Origin: Zhengitettix transpicula
Lineage: Eukaryota; Arthropoda; Insecta; Orthoptera; Tetrigidae
DNA length: 64,000 bases
Assembly (NCBI GenBank): GCA_037074705.1
Contig: CM073590.1
Coordinates: forward strand, 240,965,101 to 241,029,100
Direction of reading: 5' to 3'
The notes under the pieces were generated by a model. That model did not search any database. It was not told the origin of the DNA and worked only from the letters and a program-made list of their open reading frames with translations. Position numbers and translations under genes: made by a program. This document shows positions 1-10,745 of the stretch, piece by piece; position 1 is the first letter of the stretch; each line of letters begins with the position of its first letter.

Positions 1-91
1 AACTGTCAACCAATTTTATAATATTTTCTGTATTATTAAATGAAAAGTATTAGTTCAATAAACGCCTGTAAAACTAAAATGTGGGATGCTG

Positions 92-606
92 CGAGAGGAT
101 TCTCTCACAGGCAGAACCTTTTAGGAGAGATACGGAGGGACTGCCTTTGGGTATGCCTTTTCCTCTCCGTTTCTGAACTAAGGTTACCACAAGCCGAGGC
201 ACCTCGGCCTGTTTTGATAGGTGTATGTTCCGGGGTCGCAGACCTTGGGCATACGGTAAGAGTTGTTCACTATTCCCATTGGAATAGTCGGCCAGCTGCC
301 TCCTAAACTGGTCGAGGCACGGAGAAGAGAATGCTGCGTCGCCACAGCAAACTCTTCTCCCGCTATCGGAAGGGCGTGGGATAAGTACCCAATGCCCGAC
401 CTACCCGATGCAGGTTTTTCTAGGGTTTTCCCTGCATTTCTTTAGGCGAATGCTAGGGTAGGATCCTTAAACTATAGCCCGGGGGCCCTAGTAAACCCTT
501 GGCTACCTTCCTCTACCCTTCCGCGTCCCCCCTTTCAAACCCATACATATGCTATTAAAGGGGAGTTGCCCAAAGTGGATTACCCTCAAGTAGCCTGTTG
601 CCCGAA
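92..606 (+). repeat. R1 interspersed repeat, copy 1
   Basis: A GC-rich unit of roughly 480-510 bp, seen five times in the window in both orientations (here, 708-1226, 21476-21960, 31405-31825 and 34438-34920). Landmarks are a block reading 'gccgaggcacctcggc' (itself a short palindrome), a 'ggtcgaggtacggag'-like block, and a 3' end near 'gcctgttaccctaaa'. Several open frames cross it, but they differ between copies and have no recognisable product. No terminal inverted repeat and no tRNA-like box is visible. Class unknown. Confidence 0.75.
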
Positions 607-707
607 AAAAAAAATGGTGTAGAGGACATTCCGCGTTTCGTTAAAGTCCAAAGAAAGAAAAAGGCAGAGAGGATATGTGATAACGATGGTGGAACTGGGG
701 AAGACTG

Positions 708-1226
708 TCTGCGAGAGCTATTCTCTCGCTGGTAGTACCTGTGAGGGAAGGGGCTACCTTTGGGGATGCCTTTTACTCTCTCCGTTTTTGAACTAAGGTT
801 CCCACAAGCCGCGGCACCTCGGCCTATATGGAGATGTGTATGTTCCGGGGTCACAGACCTTGGGTATACGGTAATACTTGTTCTCTGTTCCCTTTGGAAC
901 AGTCGGCCACCTGCTTCCTAAACTGGTCGAGGTACGGAGAAGGGAATGCTGCGTCCTCACTGCAAAAGCTTCTCCTGCTATCGGAAGGGCATGGGACAAG
1001 TTCCCAATGCCCGACCTACCTGATGCAGGTTTTTCTAGTGTTTTCCAAGCATTACTTTTAGGTGAATGCCGTGTAGGATCCTTAAACTATAACCTGGGGG
1101 CACTAGTTAAACCTTGGCTACCTTCCTCTACGCTTCCGCATCCCCCCTTTAAAATCCCTTCCTATGCTATTAGAGGGGAGTTGCCACCATGTGGATTAAC
1201 CTGATGTAGCCTGTTACCCTAAAAAA
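708..1226 (+). repeat. R1 interspersed repeat, copy 2
   Basis: Second R1 unit, in the same orientation as copy 1 and about 100 bp after it, so the two form a loose direct pair. Its 3' end abuts the broken DSKC relative on the other strand. Confidence 0.75.
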
Positions 1227-1512
1227 ACGATGGCGGTGGTAACTGTAAAATAAATATAAAACATCTACTGAGAGAAATGGGCATCGTTTCATCATCTAGT
1301 GATACATTGTCCTGTTCCACCAGTGGTAACATCATGCCATATAACTGGAAATCACGTGGAGGATAGGGGAAAGGTAGATTAATTGGTTGTGACATCATAT
1401 TGTAGTATTCGAACGGCGTCATGTCACGACGACCGTAAATGGAGGCTGCTTCAATGACCGAGGCCCCCGCCAACACCAGCAGCAGTGAGACCGTCGACCA
1501 CTTTCAGTCCAT
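1219..1512 (-). pseudogene. DSKC-family relative C9, broken by an early stop
   Basis: The reading starts at ATG 1512 with Met-Asp, then TGA at codon 3 (1504-1506), then stays open to 1219. The part after the stop resembles the DSKC signal peptide: a Leu-Leu-Leu-Val-Leu-Ala core ending near Gly-Ala-Ser-Val-Ile-Glu-Ala. The mature part (ASIYGRRDMTPFEYYNMM, then Pro-rich sequence) is unrelated in detail to the other copies. Assignment to the family rests on the shared signal peptide, the shared 5' leader with 'tcatcagccatgga', and several hundred bases of homologous upstream DNA with the same TATA block. No clear splice donor is seen at the end of the frame. It could be a pseudogene, or a gene whose stop is a sequence error. 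Confidence 0.6.
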
Positions 1513-1660
1513 GGCTGATGACTTTGTGTTCGGACTCTAGCGTCTGACCACGTTATATAAGAACCTCCAGAGTGATAAGAGTCATAATATAAAAGTGACA
1601 TTCACGGTCGAGATACGGCGACTTCTGGAGATGAATTAACCTGAAGGGAGATCATATTTC
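1513..1660 (-). promoter_or_regulatory. TATA promoter of C9
   Basis: TATA box at 1553-1560 (TTATATAA on the minus strand), about 40 bases before the ATG. Upstream are 'gtgac/gtcac' and 'agaagtcgccgta' blocks shared with the promoters at 11.8, 17.7, 23.7, 29.8, 32.7, 38.7 and 44.6 kb. The block is far better preserved than the protein. Confidence 0.6.
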
Positions 1661-2401
1661 TTCCGGTAAAAACGATTGCGGTGGTCTTGATTGCCCTGCT
1701 AAATGTGCACTCATAATTTATATTGTAATTTTCTTTGTCCATGTTCAGTTAAATGATTAATAAATCCCGGAAACTATCCCTTTATTTATCATTTAATATT
1801 CATACCACTACATAAACTTTCAGCCGTGATATTCTTAAACCTTGACACTTATATGTGACGGCTTGATGGTCGCTCGGATTAATGTTGTAACTCTCAAAAA
1901 TATTTTTTCAGCATGTTTATTACAATTTTGAGTGATTTAAAGAATAAAACGTCCCTGTAGACTTTAATAATTGGCATAATGAGCCTCAGCTTCATATCGC
2001 CGTGTTGAACTTTGATAAAGGTTTCAGCTTACATAAATCTTCTGGTATGTGCGCGAGTAATCATATATCTTTGAGAAGTTCATGATATTCTGTTGAAATA
2101 TAAAATAAAAGGTATTTTCTGATATATTTACAAAACAATTTGACTTATCAAAAATTGTATTCAAATATTTCAAATGATTACTTAAGAACACTGAGGGTGT
2201 GGTGGGACATTAAAAATTCCTCCGTTCTGTCCCGTGATCCGCGATTTATTGCTGTTTTTTTGTGTGCAATATGACTTTTTCTTCTCGACTACATCTCTGC
2301 TTGACAATCTCCGGGTGACAGAGAGAAGAAGAGTATTTGATCAGATCTCAAAGAAAAAGGACAGAGAGGAAGGTTAGAGAACAGCATCCTGACATGATTA
2401 G
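1661..2401. other. upstream flank of C9, then nothing recognised
   Basis: To about 2060 this aligns by eye with the far-upstream DNA of copy C2 (12.1-12.35 kb), for example the block reading ttgaactttgataaaggt followed by 'cttacataaatct'. From 2070 to 2400 it is AT-rich and I recognise nothing. Confidence 0.45.
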
Positions 2402-2700
2402 TTCAACGTAGAAGCCCGGAACTTAAAAAGAATTGTGCGAGTTCCATGCACAGTCTATCATCGCAGTTTAAGAAGAACCGCCACCAATCAACCGGAGTTC
2501 ATTGCCCGACTTCGAGACTACGTGTCGCTGATCAGGAAGGGAGCCCCCCAGGAAACCTTGCACTCGTCGTCTGAAAGTCCGAGAATCATCCCTCATCATG
2601 GCCGACAAGATAAAAATAATCACATGTGTCTGTATTTCCGTATCGACATGTGTTTTCACGAGATTTCTGCTACACGACGCCCACAAGTCGTGACTCTTTG
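2402..2700 (+). other. unassigned open frame
   Basis: A frame open from about 2435 to 2698 reads SLRRTATNQPEFIARLRDYV and onward to Lys-Gly-Ala-Pro-Gln-Glu. The stretch is richer in G+C than its surroundings, and a 'cag' acceptor-like site lies near 2466. There is no ATG at the start and no family I recognise. It may be an exon, a transposon piece or chance. Confidence 0.15.
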
Positions 2701-3226
2701 ATTTTGAACTAAATTCAATTTTGAGTCTCTTGTAAACACGACTCACTCCAAGCTAATCGCCCCAATCAATAACCCTGTTAATTAAATAATTTAAAAATTT
2801 AGTAACCAAATAAATTAAATAATCTATTCCGTACAACCCATCCAAATAATTACGTTACAATATATTTTAAAAAATTTGACGTAGTGATGAATAAAAAGAA
2901 TGAGTTTAGAAATATGGTATTATTTAATGCCGATGTTTAAAAATTAATTGGTTAAAATTATATAGGCCCTAGAATAATGCAATGTTCTTGGAACAAGAAC
3001 TTAAGCTATTAAAATAAAATATTTATATTGCAATAAGAACGGTATTAAAAATAATTGCTGATGAAATTGTTAAAAAAAAAGTTTTGTATATGAAGAAAAC
3101 AGTAGAAATTTTAAGGTAGTTAATGTAAAAGAGAATTAATTATGTAATTGTAAAGGATAATTGAAGGGACTGGTAGGAGACGAGGGTAACTCAAAATTCA
3201 CAAAAACGGTTTATTTCTCCTACGTG
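2701..3226. other. AT-rich stretch without recognised features
   Basis: Very AT-rich DNA with poly-A runs and no coherent open frame on either strand. Confidence 0.4.
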
Positions 3227-3830
3227 TTAAGGTACCAAGAATCTTTTGGACTCTCTGATCGCACCGTGAGTGTTTTGGAACCTCTGAAGGTACTGAGATA
3301 AGTGAAAAAAGGCAAAGAAAAGTAAAAAAAGAAACGCAAAGGAAACAAGAAAACAGAAAGAAAAAGGCAGGGCAAAGAGATGACGAGAAAGATCGTTTAG
3401 AAGATCAGAAAAAAGATGTAGCGATATACTCCAAGCGAATAAAACAAGATAAGCAGAAAGAGAGAGGCAGTGTGCAAGAATCAAGTTAGGTTAAAGAAAC
3501 TCCAACGTTTCGAACACTACAGAAAAAAAAACTCTGTTCGTCATCAGGGAGAGAACAACACTCAGACGCTCAACATGAGAGTCAGGACACTCATTAGGGG
3601 ATTGCCCCCCCCCCCCCAATCAGACTTGCTAAATTCGGCCTAGACTGACAGCTGGCCCTCTTTCTGCTTTCCTTGTTTCCCTCACTTGGAGATAATCTCC
3701 ATCTTTTTTCTGATCTTCTAGACGATCTTTCACGTCATCTTTTCAACCAACCTCTTTCTTTTTGTTTTTCTGTTTTCTTTGCCTTTTTGTCACTTTTTCT
3801 ATACCCGAATAATCTAAATAATAATGTTCC
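3227..3830. repeat. imperfect inverted repeat, PLE 3'-end remnant
   Basis: The stretch 3300-3440 (A-rich on +) is echoed in reverse complement at 3680-3810. Both encode a similar product on opposite strands (LFSDLLNDLSRHLF on minus; LFSDLLDDLSRHLF on plus). Between the arms is 'ccaacgtttcgaacactac' near 3502, which on the minus strand gives the 'gaaacgttgg' phrase common at PLE 3' ends. A run of 12 C lies at about 3607-3618. Confidence 0.5.
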
Positions 3831-5611
3831 CTCACCACTGTCAACAAATTTCAAACCCAGATTAGGTCGGTAGACTTCTCAGGTGTCTCGACAGAAAAAC
3901 AGTGTAGTAGTGACAAGGCCTGCGTGCAGGTCGGATGGTTTTAATCAGAAGACGGAGCAGGTACACGACAAGTAGGACAGTAAAGTAGATGCTCGTTTGT
4001 GAATTTTTAAAATAATAACTGTACAAGTTTTAGTATATTAAGTTGGAAAGGAAATTTTTAATTACAGATGATTATGGTGGCCAGCCGAAACCTCTTGTAA
4101 AGTTACTGAATTTCTTTTTTTGGTAAAATGATGATGACAAACTGTTTATTGGTTTTAATTCAAGTATTCTTAAGTCTTGACAGAATCTGGATCATAAAAA
4201 AATAACTGTTAATTTATTTTTTTGGCCTAAATACACTACAAATATTACGTTAGATTTATTAATAATTATTTAACGATACAAATTTTATTTATTAGTAACG
4301 ACCCAAGTTACTTCCTAATATTCTTCTGCTAGCTCGCAATTTCCTGCCGTGCTTTACTATTGCGGCATTTCCTACTTCCATTCACCCGCCATTTTGAATT
4401 TAAACAATCACAGCTGTTTGTCAACAATCGATCATTTAAAGTTTTTGTCCACAGTATAAATTAACAATTGTAGTTGGAGGGTCCTGCCTTCCAAACGCGA
4501 GACGTCGCCATTAGTCTCGACTCCGCAGTCCGAGGGACGCGTGTCTCGCCATCTCAGGGCGTACCTACACAGTCACGTCGCAGACATGTCGGCGAAGGGG
4601 GGAGGGGGGGGGGGCGAACTGTAAGTCCATTCATTCATGTGTGACGCTCACTGTTAGTTGTTGCATTACACTTAACCAAAGATTTCCTGATCTACAATTG
4701 TTTGCCAAACGAACTTACCCACAATACTTTGCAGTAATTAAAGAGGGTATAATTTTTGTTCTGAAACAAAAACTACTAATTCATGCTCAGGCAATTATCC
4801 ATTGAAGTGTATTTTTAAGTCAAATTTTATTTTGTGATTTATATTATGATTTTGGTGAAAATAAAAAATTTTCCTTGTAGACCTACCGAGTAACAAAATC
4901 TACATTAATAGAACCGTCGAAAATAAAGAATAGTGTCCAGCAATATCCTTAGACATAATCCAGGTTTACTATATAAAATAAAAATATATTTGCCTACGTT
5001 CTATAAACTTTTGGAATCATTCTTAATCATCTGTGTATCCACTTAATGTACTGTAACGCGTGTTTTGGTTTAGTTTTGCTTTGTCTCGGAAGTGTTGTTT
5101 GCTGTGGTTTGGAGAATTCTAACTCGTGCACGTGCGTGGGGGTGGAGGAGATAAATATTTCCATCCAAGTAATTTTCGTGTCCTGTCTCGATTGTTGGCC
5201 TCAACATGACTGAATAGTTGGCCATAGTTGACTACGGAACTTCAGCTGCGTGCTATAACTCTTGTAACAATGGAAGAATCAGTGAAACTGACATTTCGAC
5301 GAAGTTTTCTAATAATGAAAAAAACAAGTAAAAGAATAGGAGGCTATAAGGGAGGGAGTCATCACAGCACTTAACCAGTTCTGTCGGCTGTGGGATACGG
5401 AGACGTCGGTACGAGAGCTACAGCAGGCAACACAACACAGAATAGCAGCACGTATTTGGTACGGGCAGCAGATCTCTTCTACGTAAAAACCACAGGTGCC
5501 TGAGATAAGAGTATTTCATGCTTAACTGTAATAAACTTATATAAAAATTTCTTTAATGGTCCATATTTTTTTGATTTAACGTAAAAACCCAGCCCATAAA
5601 AATAATTCTTT
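3831..5611. other. non-coding stretch
   Basis: Mostly AT-rich. A GC-rich island at about 4480-4620 includes 'gacgtcgcc', 'ggacgcgtg' and a G-rich run near 4598-4614. I cannot assign a promoter or exon to it. No open frame of interest. Confidence 0.35.
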
Positions 5612-6386
5612 ACAGTACAAGTTCCTCAGGGCAGTGTCCTAGGCCCCCCTTTTTGTATTTGTTGTTCACCTCTGATCTCCCAAAGGTTCGAAAATATTGT
5701 TCTAGAAACGTTTGCAGATTCTAACTGAAATAATCACTTTTGAATTATTGTTCAACTCCTTTTAATGCGGGTACGTATATTAAATAAATTATTTTAGTTT
5801 CCTTTAATAAACAAATTTAGTTTACAACCACTCTCGCCATTAACAAAGCAACTAAATAGTAAACAAGGGTAAAACTAACCCCTTATTATTATTATAAATT
5901 TGAATGTAATGAATTTATTACATAACCTCAAGTACGGATATAAACCAGGCTTCATCACTTACTTCAAGTATGGCTTGAGAAATGGAGAATAAAAATAACA
6001 GTCGTCTCGTGTGACGTTTACATTATGTAAAAAAAAAACAGTGTCCACCGGTCTATATAAACAACACATAGATTCCTAAAATCACTCTCTGTCAAATATT
6101 TGGGTATACATGTCGATAGCAAGCTCTATTGGAAAATTCACTAACCAAGAAAAGAGAACGAATGGATATTTATCAAAAAGAAATGTACTGGCTACTAGGA
6201 CGCAAGTCACACCTCTCCATAGAAAGTAAACTACTGCAATACAAAACCGTAATTATACCAATATGGAGCTACGGGATAGAATTATGGGGATGTGCCATGA
6301 AGTCAAATACTGCAATAATCCAAAGATGCCAGTCTCAAATATTAAGAGCCATCGTTAACGCAGGAAATGAAAAAAATAAACATTAA
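5612..6386 (+). pseudogene. jockey-type LINE reverse transcriptase remnant
   Basis: Two frame-broken pieces of one non-LTR reverse transcriptase. The first, at 5615-5730, reads VPQGSVLGPP followed by a short linker to FADSN. The motif is normally FADDT, so the second catalytic aspartate (codon 5720-5722) is changed. The second, from about 6090, reads VKYLGIHVDSKL and, after a frameshift, MYWLLGRKSHLSIESKLLQY and IWSYGIELWG up to 6386, the C-terminal part of the jockey-clade polymerase. The stretch between (about 5735-6085) is decayed. This is an old, inactive copy. Confidence 0.8.
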
Positions 6387-6394
6387 TTAATAAG

Positions 6395-6640
6395 AAAGTT
6401 AGCCAATTAAGACAAAAAAGTGATAATATAAATACCACACAACATTTCTGGGATCCTTGTCCCTTTTTCTCAGCTGCTATGAAGGGCCTAGAGCAACACA
6501 ACTGCACTTGCCAGTTGACAAAACTCAAAAGCGACGAAAACGCAACGACAGTGGGAGAGCCGAAGGGTCAGCGTAACAATAAGGGAGCAACAATGGGGAA
6601 TACAGAAGGTTAAGCGTAATAATATGGGATCAAAGCAATT
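6395..6640 (+). repeat. PLE-associated terminal repeat
   Basis: Carries the phrase family 'gataatataaataccacacaac', 'gggatccttgtccctt', 'agcaacacaactgcac' and 'gttgacaaaactcaaaagcg'. The same phrases recur at 7.4, 14.2, 16.3, 22.0, 26.3, 28.4, 34.3, 40.0, 42.1, 56.4 and 59.7 kb. At 14.0-14.3, 26.2-26.4 and 42.1-42.4 kb they follow directly on the GIY-YIG domain of the PLE, so I read them as that element's end. Confidence 0.6.
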
Positions 6641-6656
6641 ATTACTTTTCATAGTG

Positions 6657-6766
6657 TGATGTTTGATTTATCTTAGCATTTTTCCAATCAAATGTATGAT
6701 TATATGTTTGGAGACTAACAGATTGTTTATCAATGGGAAGTTTGATATTAGACACATGTTACTTAA
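6657..6766 (-). pseudogene. PLE C-terminal fragment
   Basis: On the minus strand this reads NMCLISNFPLINNLLVSKHI and on to Ile-Gly-Lys-Met, matching the segment that follows the GIY-YIG domain in the better-preserved copies (for example 42.35-42.45 kb, LVSKHIINSKHTFDWQNAKI). Confidence 0.55.
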
Positions 6767-6955
6767 TATAATGCTAAATGTAGTGGAGGATATGTGGAGA
6801 CACTTGTGATACCTGCTGCAAGCCATGTCTTCTTCAAATCTCATGCTAAGTACGACCCAGAATATGAAAGGTTGCCATTGTATTCTGAGAAGGTGGTGGA
6901 AGTGAATGAAGATCTTAAACACAGCTTTTACAATCCTTTTAAAGCTGTGACATAA
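6767..6955 (+). other. unidentified 62-residue open frame, possible exon or processed pseudogene
   Basis: Open from 6767 to TAA 6953-6955 without a start codon. It includes ETLVIPAASHVFFKSHAKYD and NEDLKHSFYNPFKAV. Composition is protein-like (mixed charged and aromatic residues) and unlike the transposon products around it. The following 250 bases end in an A-rich run near 7190, as a retrocopied mRNA 3' end might. I do not recognise the product. Confidence 0.25.
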
Positions 6956-7414
6956 CAATATTCAAGGTGTTAAGGAATAGCTAAATCTTAATGGCGAAGA
7001 ATGCTGGAGCATAGAAGGACTATTTTGAGACCTTGGCCACTTAAAGGTTACCTCTGACAATGGAGTGGGATCTCAGTATTCAATTTTTATTACAGAAGTT
7101 TTTAAAACATTACTTTAAATTGTAGATTGCATCATTTGTGCAAAACTAAAGCTGTGAATGAAAGAGGAAGACAGATAAGGCAAATGTAGAGAAAAAAAAA
7201 TTGTTCAAAGGACAATCAGCCAAATAAATTTTTTAATAAAGTGTTTCATGTAATTTATCCTCTTAAGCTTTACAATATATTTAAAGTCAGTACAGATTTA
7301 TTTTTAAGTCATTTGCACGGCATTCAATTGAATGATTCAATGCTAGCAGACGACAGGCGGCGCCCGTTGTTAACTGTATAAAACATGGCGGCTGAGTTTT
7401 CAACATGGCGGCGC
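6956..7414. other. non-coding stretch
   Basis: No features beyond the A-rich run near 7190 and a short GC-rich patch at about 7345-7425 containing 'catggcggc' twice. Confidence 0.35.
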
Positions 7415-7490
7415 CTTGTCTCGGATCCTTTCGTCAGGTGCTAAGAAGAGCTTAGAGAAACACAACTGACCAGTGCACATGTAAGGTTTA
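7415..7490 (+). repeat. fragment of PLE-associated terminal repeat
   Basis: Contains 'ggatcctttcgtcaggtgc' and 'gagaaacacaactgaccag', a short piece of the repeat described at 6.4 kb. Confidence 0.5.
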
Positions 7491-7779
7491 TTGTTATTAG
7501 ATGGTGAGTTGTGATCCAGGACCAGGCGTGAAAATTTGAAAAGTAAAAACAACTTGCTGACTTGAAAATAAGATCTTCAATATAAATATGTTATTTTATT
7601 AACAAGCATAATATTATTTTTACCGGATAATTATTACTCTAAATACATGAATCCACGCCCAGATTTCTATTAAGTTTTTTTTATATTCATTTATTTACAG
7701 TAGCATTAACTTCTAAGGTTATTAGCGACTCATTACTGGTATTAATTTTAGCCTTGTCGGGGGACTAATTAACGACTCT

Positions 7780-8328
7780 ACACAGTTACCAAAACGACAT
7801 TATGATAATTATATTCACGAATTCCCAAATATTTATTACTATTCCGCCTATCACATGATTTACGTAAGTTCAACAGAGCAATAAGGAGCTGAGGTTCATT
7901 AAAACAAAAAGTTAAATTTTAAGGAGAAGTTTTATTTTAAATAATAAAAATGCTATCAACCTATTTCAGAGCGACTGTAAAGCCGCCATTGCTTATTGTC
8001 AAGTTTCACGAATATCGCCGCTGAAAGGTTACAATAAGCAATTAAGAAACAGGCTCATTTATTATTTAAAAGCTTCGGCAATTAAATCATCAAAGACAAA
8101 CGCTGTTTGAGACAAATAAATATCGCATTTAAGGACTCGTTAACTTAAAAGTTCATACGAAGAAGCAAAAGAGTAAGGCTCAAAGCTTTTACGTCGGATG
8201 ATATATGATCTCTTTATTTATTAATTTAATTAAGCCCCAGAAGTTGCCGTAAGAGCAATAATAAGTTTACACGCGAGCCTCAGGAGCCGTGGTTAGACGT
8301 TGTTGGTGTCCGGGCAAAGTCAGCAGCC
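7780..8328 (+). promoter_or_regulatory. upstream region of copy C1, TATA box deleted
   Basis: Homologous by eye to the upstream DNA of C4 and C8 (blocks 'gactgtaaagccgcc', 'gaaaggttacaataagcaat', 'agaagttgccgta'). The other copies have 'gttcttatata' or 'gtccttatata' between 'ctcaggag' and 'ccgtggt'. Here 'caggag' joins 'ccgtgg' directly at 8286-8287, so the TATA box is gone. Confidence 0.65.
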
Positions 8329-8563
8329 ATGGACAGCAAGTGTGTGATGGTGGCGCTGCTGCTGGTGGTGATCTTGGCCATGCAACCAGGACCTGATACA
8401 TCCCCTAAAAGCGTCAACAGCCAGATATCTACCTTCGCCCTGTCGTCGATATGAACCATCGCTCATTCGCAGCCTACTAGAAAGTTCTCTTGAAGATAAC
8501 TACAGCACACTATCACAGTATAGAGTTCTCCTCGTACCAGACCCAAGTGCGAGTCAGCGGATG
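8329..8563 (+). pseudogene. DSKC-family copy C1, exon 1 frameshifted
   Basis: Starts MDSKCVMVALLLVV with the signal peptide, then reads Ala-Met-Gln-Pro-Gly-Pro-Asp before losing frame. The normal frame reappears at 8460 as LIRSLLESSLEDNYSTLSQY and reaches the usual ATG|GTAAGT donor at 8561-8569. The exon is 235 nt instead of 246, so it is out of frame, and the promoter has lost its TATA box. Downstream DNA to about 9400 remains close to that of C3. Almost certainly dead. Confidence 0.7.
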
Positions 8564-9410
8564 GTAAGTGTTTTCGTCTGTTCAGTTCTGATTGTACATC
8601 CAAATAAACAGCTGTGGCAGCCATGGATTTAATAACTACAACAGTCTTTGGTGACATGAAAAAGGAATATCAAACAGTTTCTCTTTCTGGTGAGCGATGG
8701 TCCAGCAGAGGATGTTGCAGAATGAAGGCTTTACAGTTTATGTGGCGAATGAGAAATTCTCATTTTGAAAATTGGAACCGTTTAGACAAGATACACCGTC
8801 ATCGTCTTCACTGATCAACAATATTTAGTCATGTAATGTCAACAAGAAGGCGAGCTCTCGATTTTGTTTCCTATCTCAGACCTTTCCTTCTACACCAACG
8901 TCTGCCTGTTATCATATTTTCTTAAGAATTTTCATGTATTTATTTTGAAGAGATAAGAAAAATTGTTTTTCTGAATCGATTTTGAAATTATTTGCAGTCA
9001 GGAATATTTTTATTGTATTTCAGATCTGCAGACATCTATTAAACAAAAGTTTTGTATTCGTTAGACAGACTTGTTATGTCTGAAGATCGACGACTATTTG
9101 TAACTAATGAGTGCAATTGATTTCAGGTTTATGGAACATTAAAACCATATTATTAACGCCGCCTTCCTCAGCCAAACGCCGGATTGTGTGCGAGGGCGCC
9201 TGCTGAAGCACCAACATTTGGGCCGAACCACTTCAATCCAGCGACTTGTTTTGTTCATAGGTTTTGAGATAATTCTAATATAATATTACTTCATGAAACA
9301 ATGTAAACTTCTGATGAAATATATTGATGGCAATTAAAAATACATTATTGTTTTTTATTACTTTCCAGAAGTTTGAATTATTAAAATATATAATTATATT
9401 TAATATTCTC
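8564..9410 (+). other. intron or 3' flank of C1
   Basis: Same sequence as the DNA after exon 1 in the intact copies. It includes the 66-codon open frame at 8614-8814 and the two acceptor-like sites ending 'ttgtatttcag' (about 9024) and 'ttgatttcag' (about 9126). At the second, C1 encodes Ala-Lys-Arg-Arg-Ile-Val-Cys-Glu-Gly-Ala-Cys-stop. Confidence 0.5.
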
Positions 9411-9418
9411 AAATTCTT

Positions 9419-9850
9419 GTGTGTATGATTTTTTTCAACGTTTTTTATTTAATGATGAAGATTAATATATTGATCATAACTTCATGTAAGAACAAGGGTC
9501 ACGAAATAATCGTGGAGAGTACAGCGATTGTTGATTGTCGTGTATCATCTCTGGCGACACACTGGAAAATGTTCTGGCATTGCAGACAAACTCTCAGGAT
9601 ATAAAACAAAGTGTGTTCTTTCCTGCTCCTCAGGACAAAATACAGTCGATGTATTTCCGTTACGCCAATCAAATGTACGTTTAGAACTGATGATATGTTT
9701 ATAGACTACAGATTGTTTATCAATGGGAAGTTTGGTATGAGACACATGTTCCTTGATACGTGTATTAAGGGAACGTTTTGTTTGCCCTATGTAGCAGGTA
9801 TTACAATTAGAGCAACGTAAGAGAAAATTATACGAGAAGACAAAACCGCG
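9419..9850 (-). pseudogene. PLE endonuclease C-terminal remnant, antisense to C1
   Basis: On the minus strand this is the decayed segment after the GIY-YIG domain (MSHTKLPIDKQSVVYKHIIS, then sequence with CRQR) together with a broken GIY-YIG core near 9750-9830. It lies tail-to-tail with C1, an arrangement also seen next to C3, C5 and C7. Confidence 0.5.
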
Positions 9851-9879
9851 GATAAATTATTTCCAATTTCGCAACGCAA

Positions 9880-10230
9880 TGTCCTCCTTGTTGATGCAGG
9901 ATGAGAATCTTGACGTCACAGCTAACGGAAAGAAAATTTCTTCAGAGCTCGAGGGCGGTGACAAATTTTTCCGTTCCAAACAGCAGGTTGGGTTAATAAT
10001 CCTCTGTCTTTAGATTCGAGTATTGAGTAACAGTGTTCTTTGAGGAATAAACACGAAGGAAAAAAAGATGATCCAACGTTTCGAACTGCTTTACTTCAGG
10101 GAAACGGTTAAGAATCACAGCAAGAGTCCGAACACTCCTTAACCGAATAAACCTTATAATTCCAGCTTGTTACAGAGAATCGTCTACGAAGGCCATCACG
10201 TCTCACTGACAAACTTCAAACTGTAACGCG
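9880..10230 (-). pseudogene. 3' end of a second PLE type
   Basis: On the minus strand it includes 'cagttcgaaacgttgg' (10068-10083), the kind of phrase found at PLE 3' ends. It is matched in reverse complement by 46.3-46.65 kb, outside the main inverted repeat, with a different spacing. Confidence 0.5.
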
Positions 10231-10479
10231 CCGCCATATTGTGTGACGTTGCAGGTCGCGAGGACGTCACATTGATACTGAGATAAACGCATTATTACGA
10301 AGGATGTTTCGGGCATTAAACACTTAAAAACACTCATCTCAACTTAAAAAAAAGATTTTGTGCAAGAAGATTTTTCAAGGTTTTCAACTATTAAATGAAG
10401 GAAACATCCTAATTTTTTCCAAGCACAGTTGATTTAGTTTCTTAGCGAGATAACAAAAGTCTGCGAATATAACTGTTCC

Positions 10480-10745
10480 CAGCGAGTTTATTCACGGAAT
10501 TATAAAGTTTGTTAAGCGGAACGTGAATCTTTTTCAAACGAATGCCGAGTCTCACGATTACGAGACTCGAAATCGATCAGGTCTAAGATCTTTAGTCTCT
10601 ACCACAGAAGTATTTTGCATCCAGTGATAATAATAGTCTTTTTCCAGGAGCAAAGAACAATACTAACTACAAGAGCTTTCGGATTCAGTGTTAAAATATT
10701 CTACTGAATGGCCGCTGGTGTTTTACTCAGTGCAGAAGTTTCTGG
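10480..10745 (-). repeat. PLE internal fragment
   Basis: Reverse complement of 13545-13795, the DNA just before the GIY-YIG region in the left arm, with several substitutions. It ends where the inverted-repeat arm begins. Confidence 0.55.

Noticed and set aside
40..1204. Several open frames of 60-108 codons across R1 copies
   Set aside because: They shift between copies and strands, have no start context or known domain, and follow the repeat rather than a gene.
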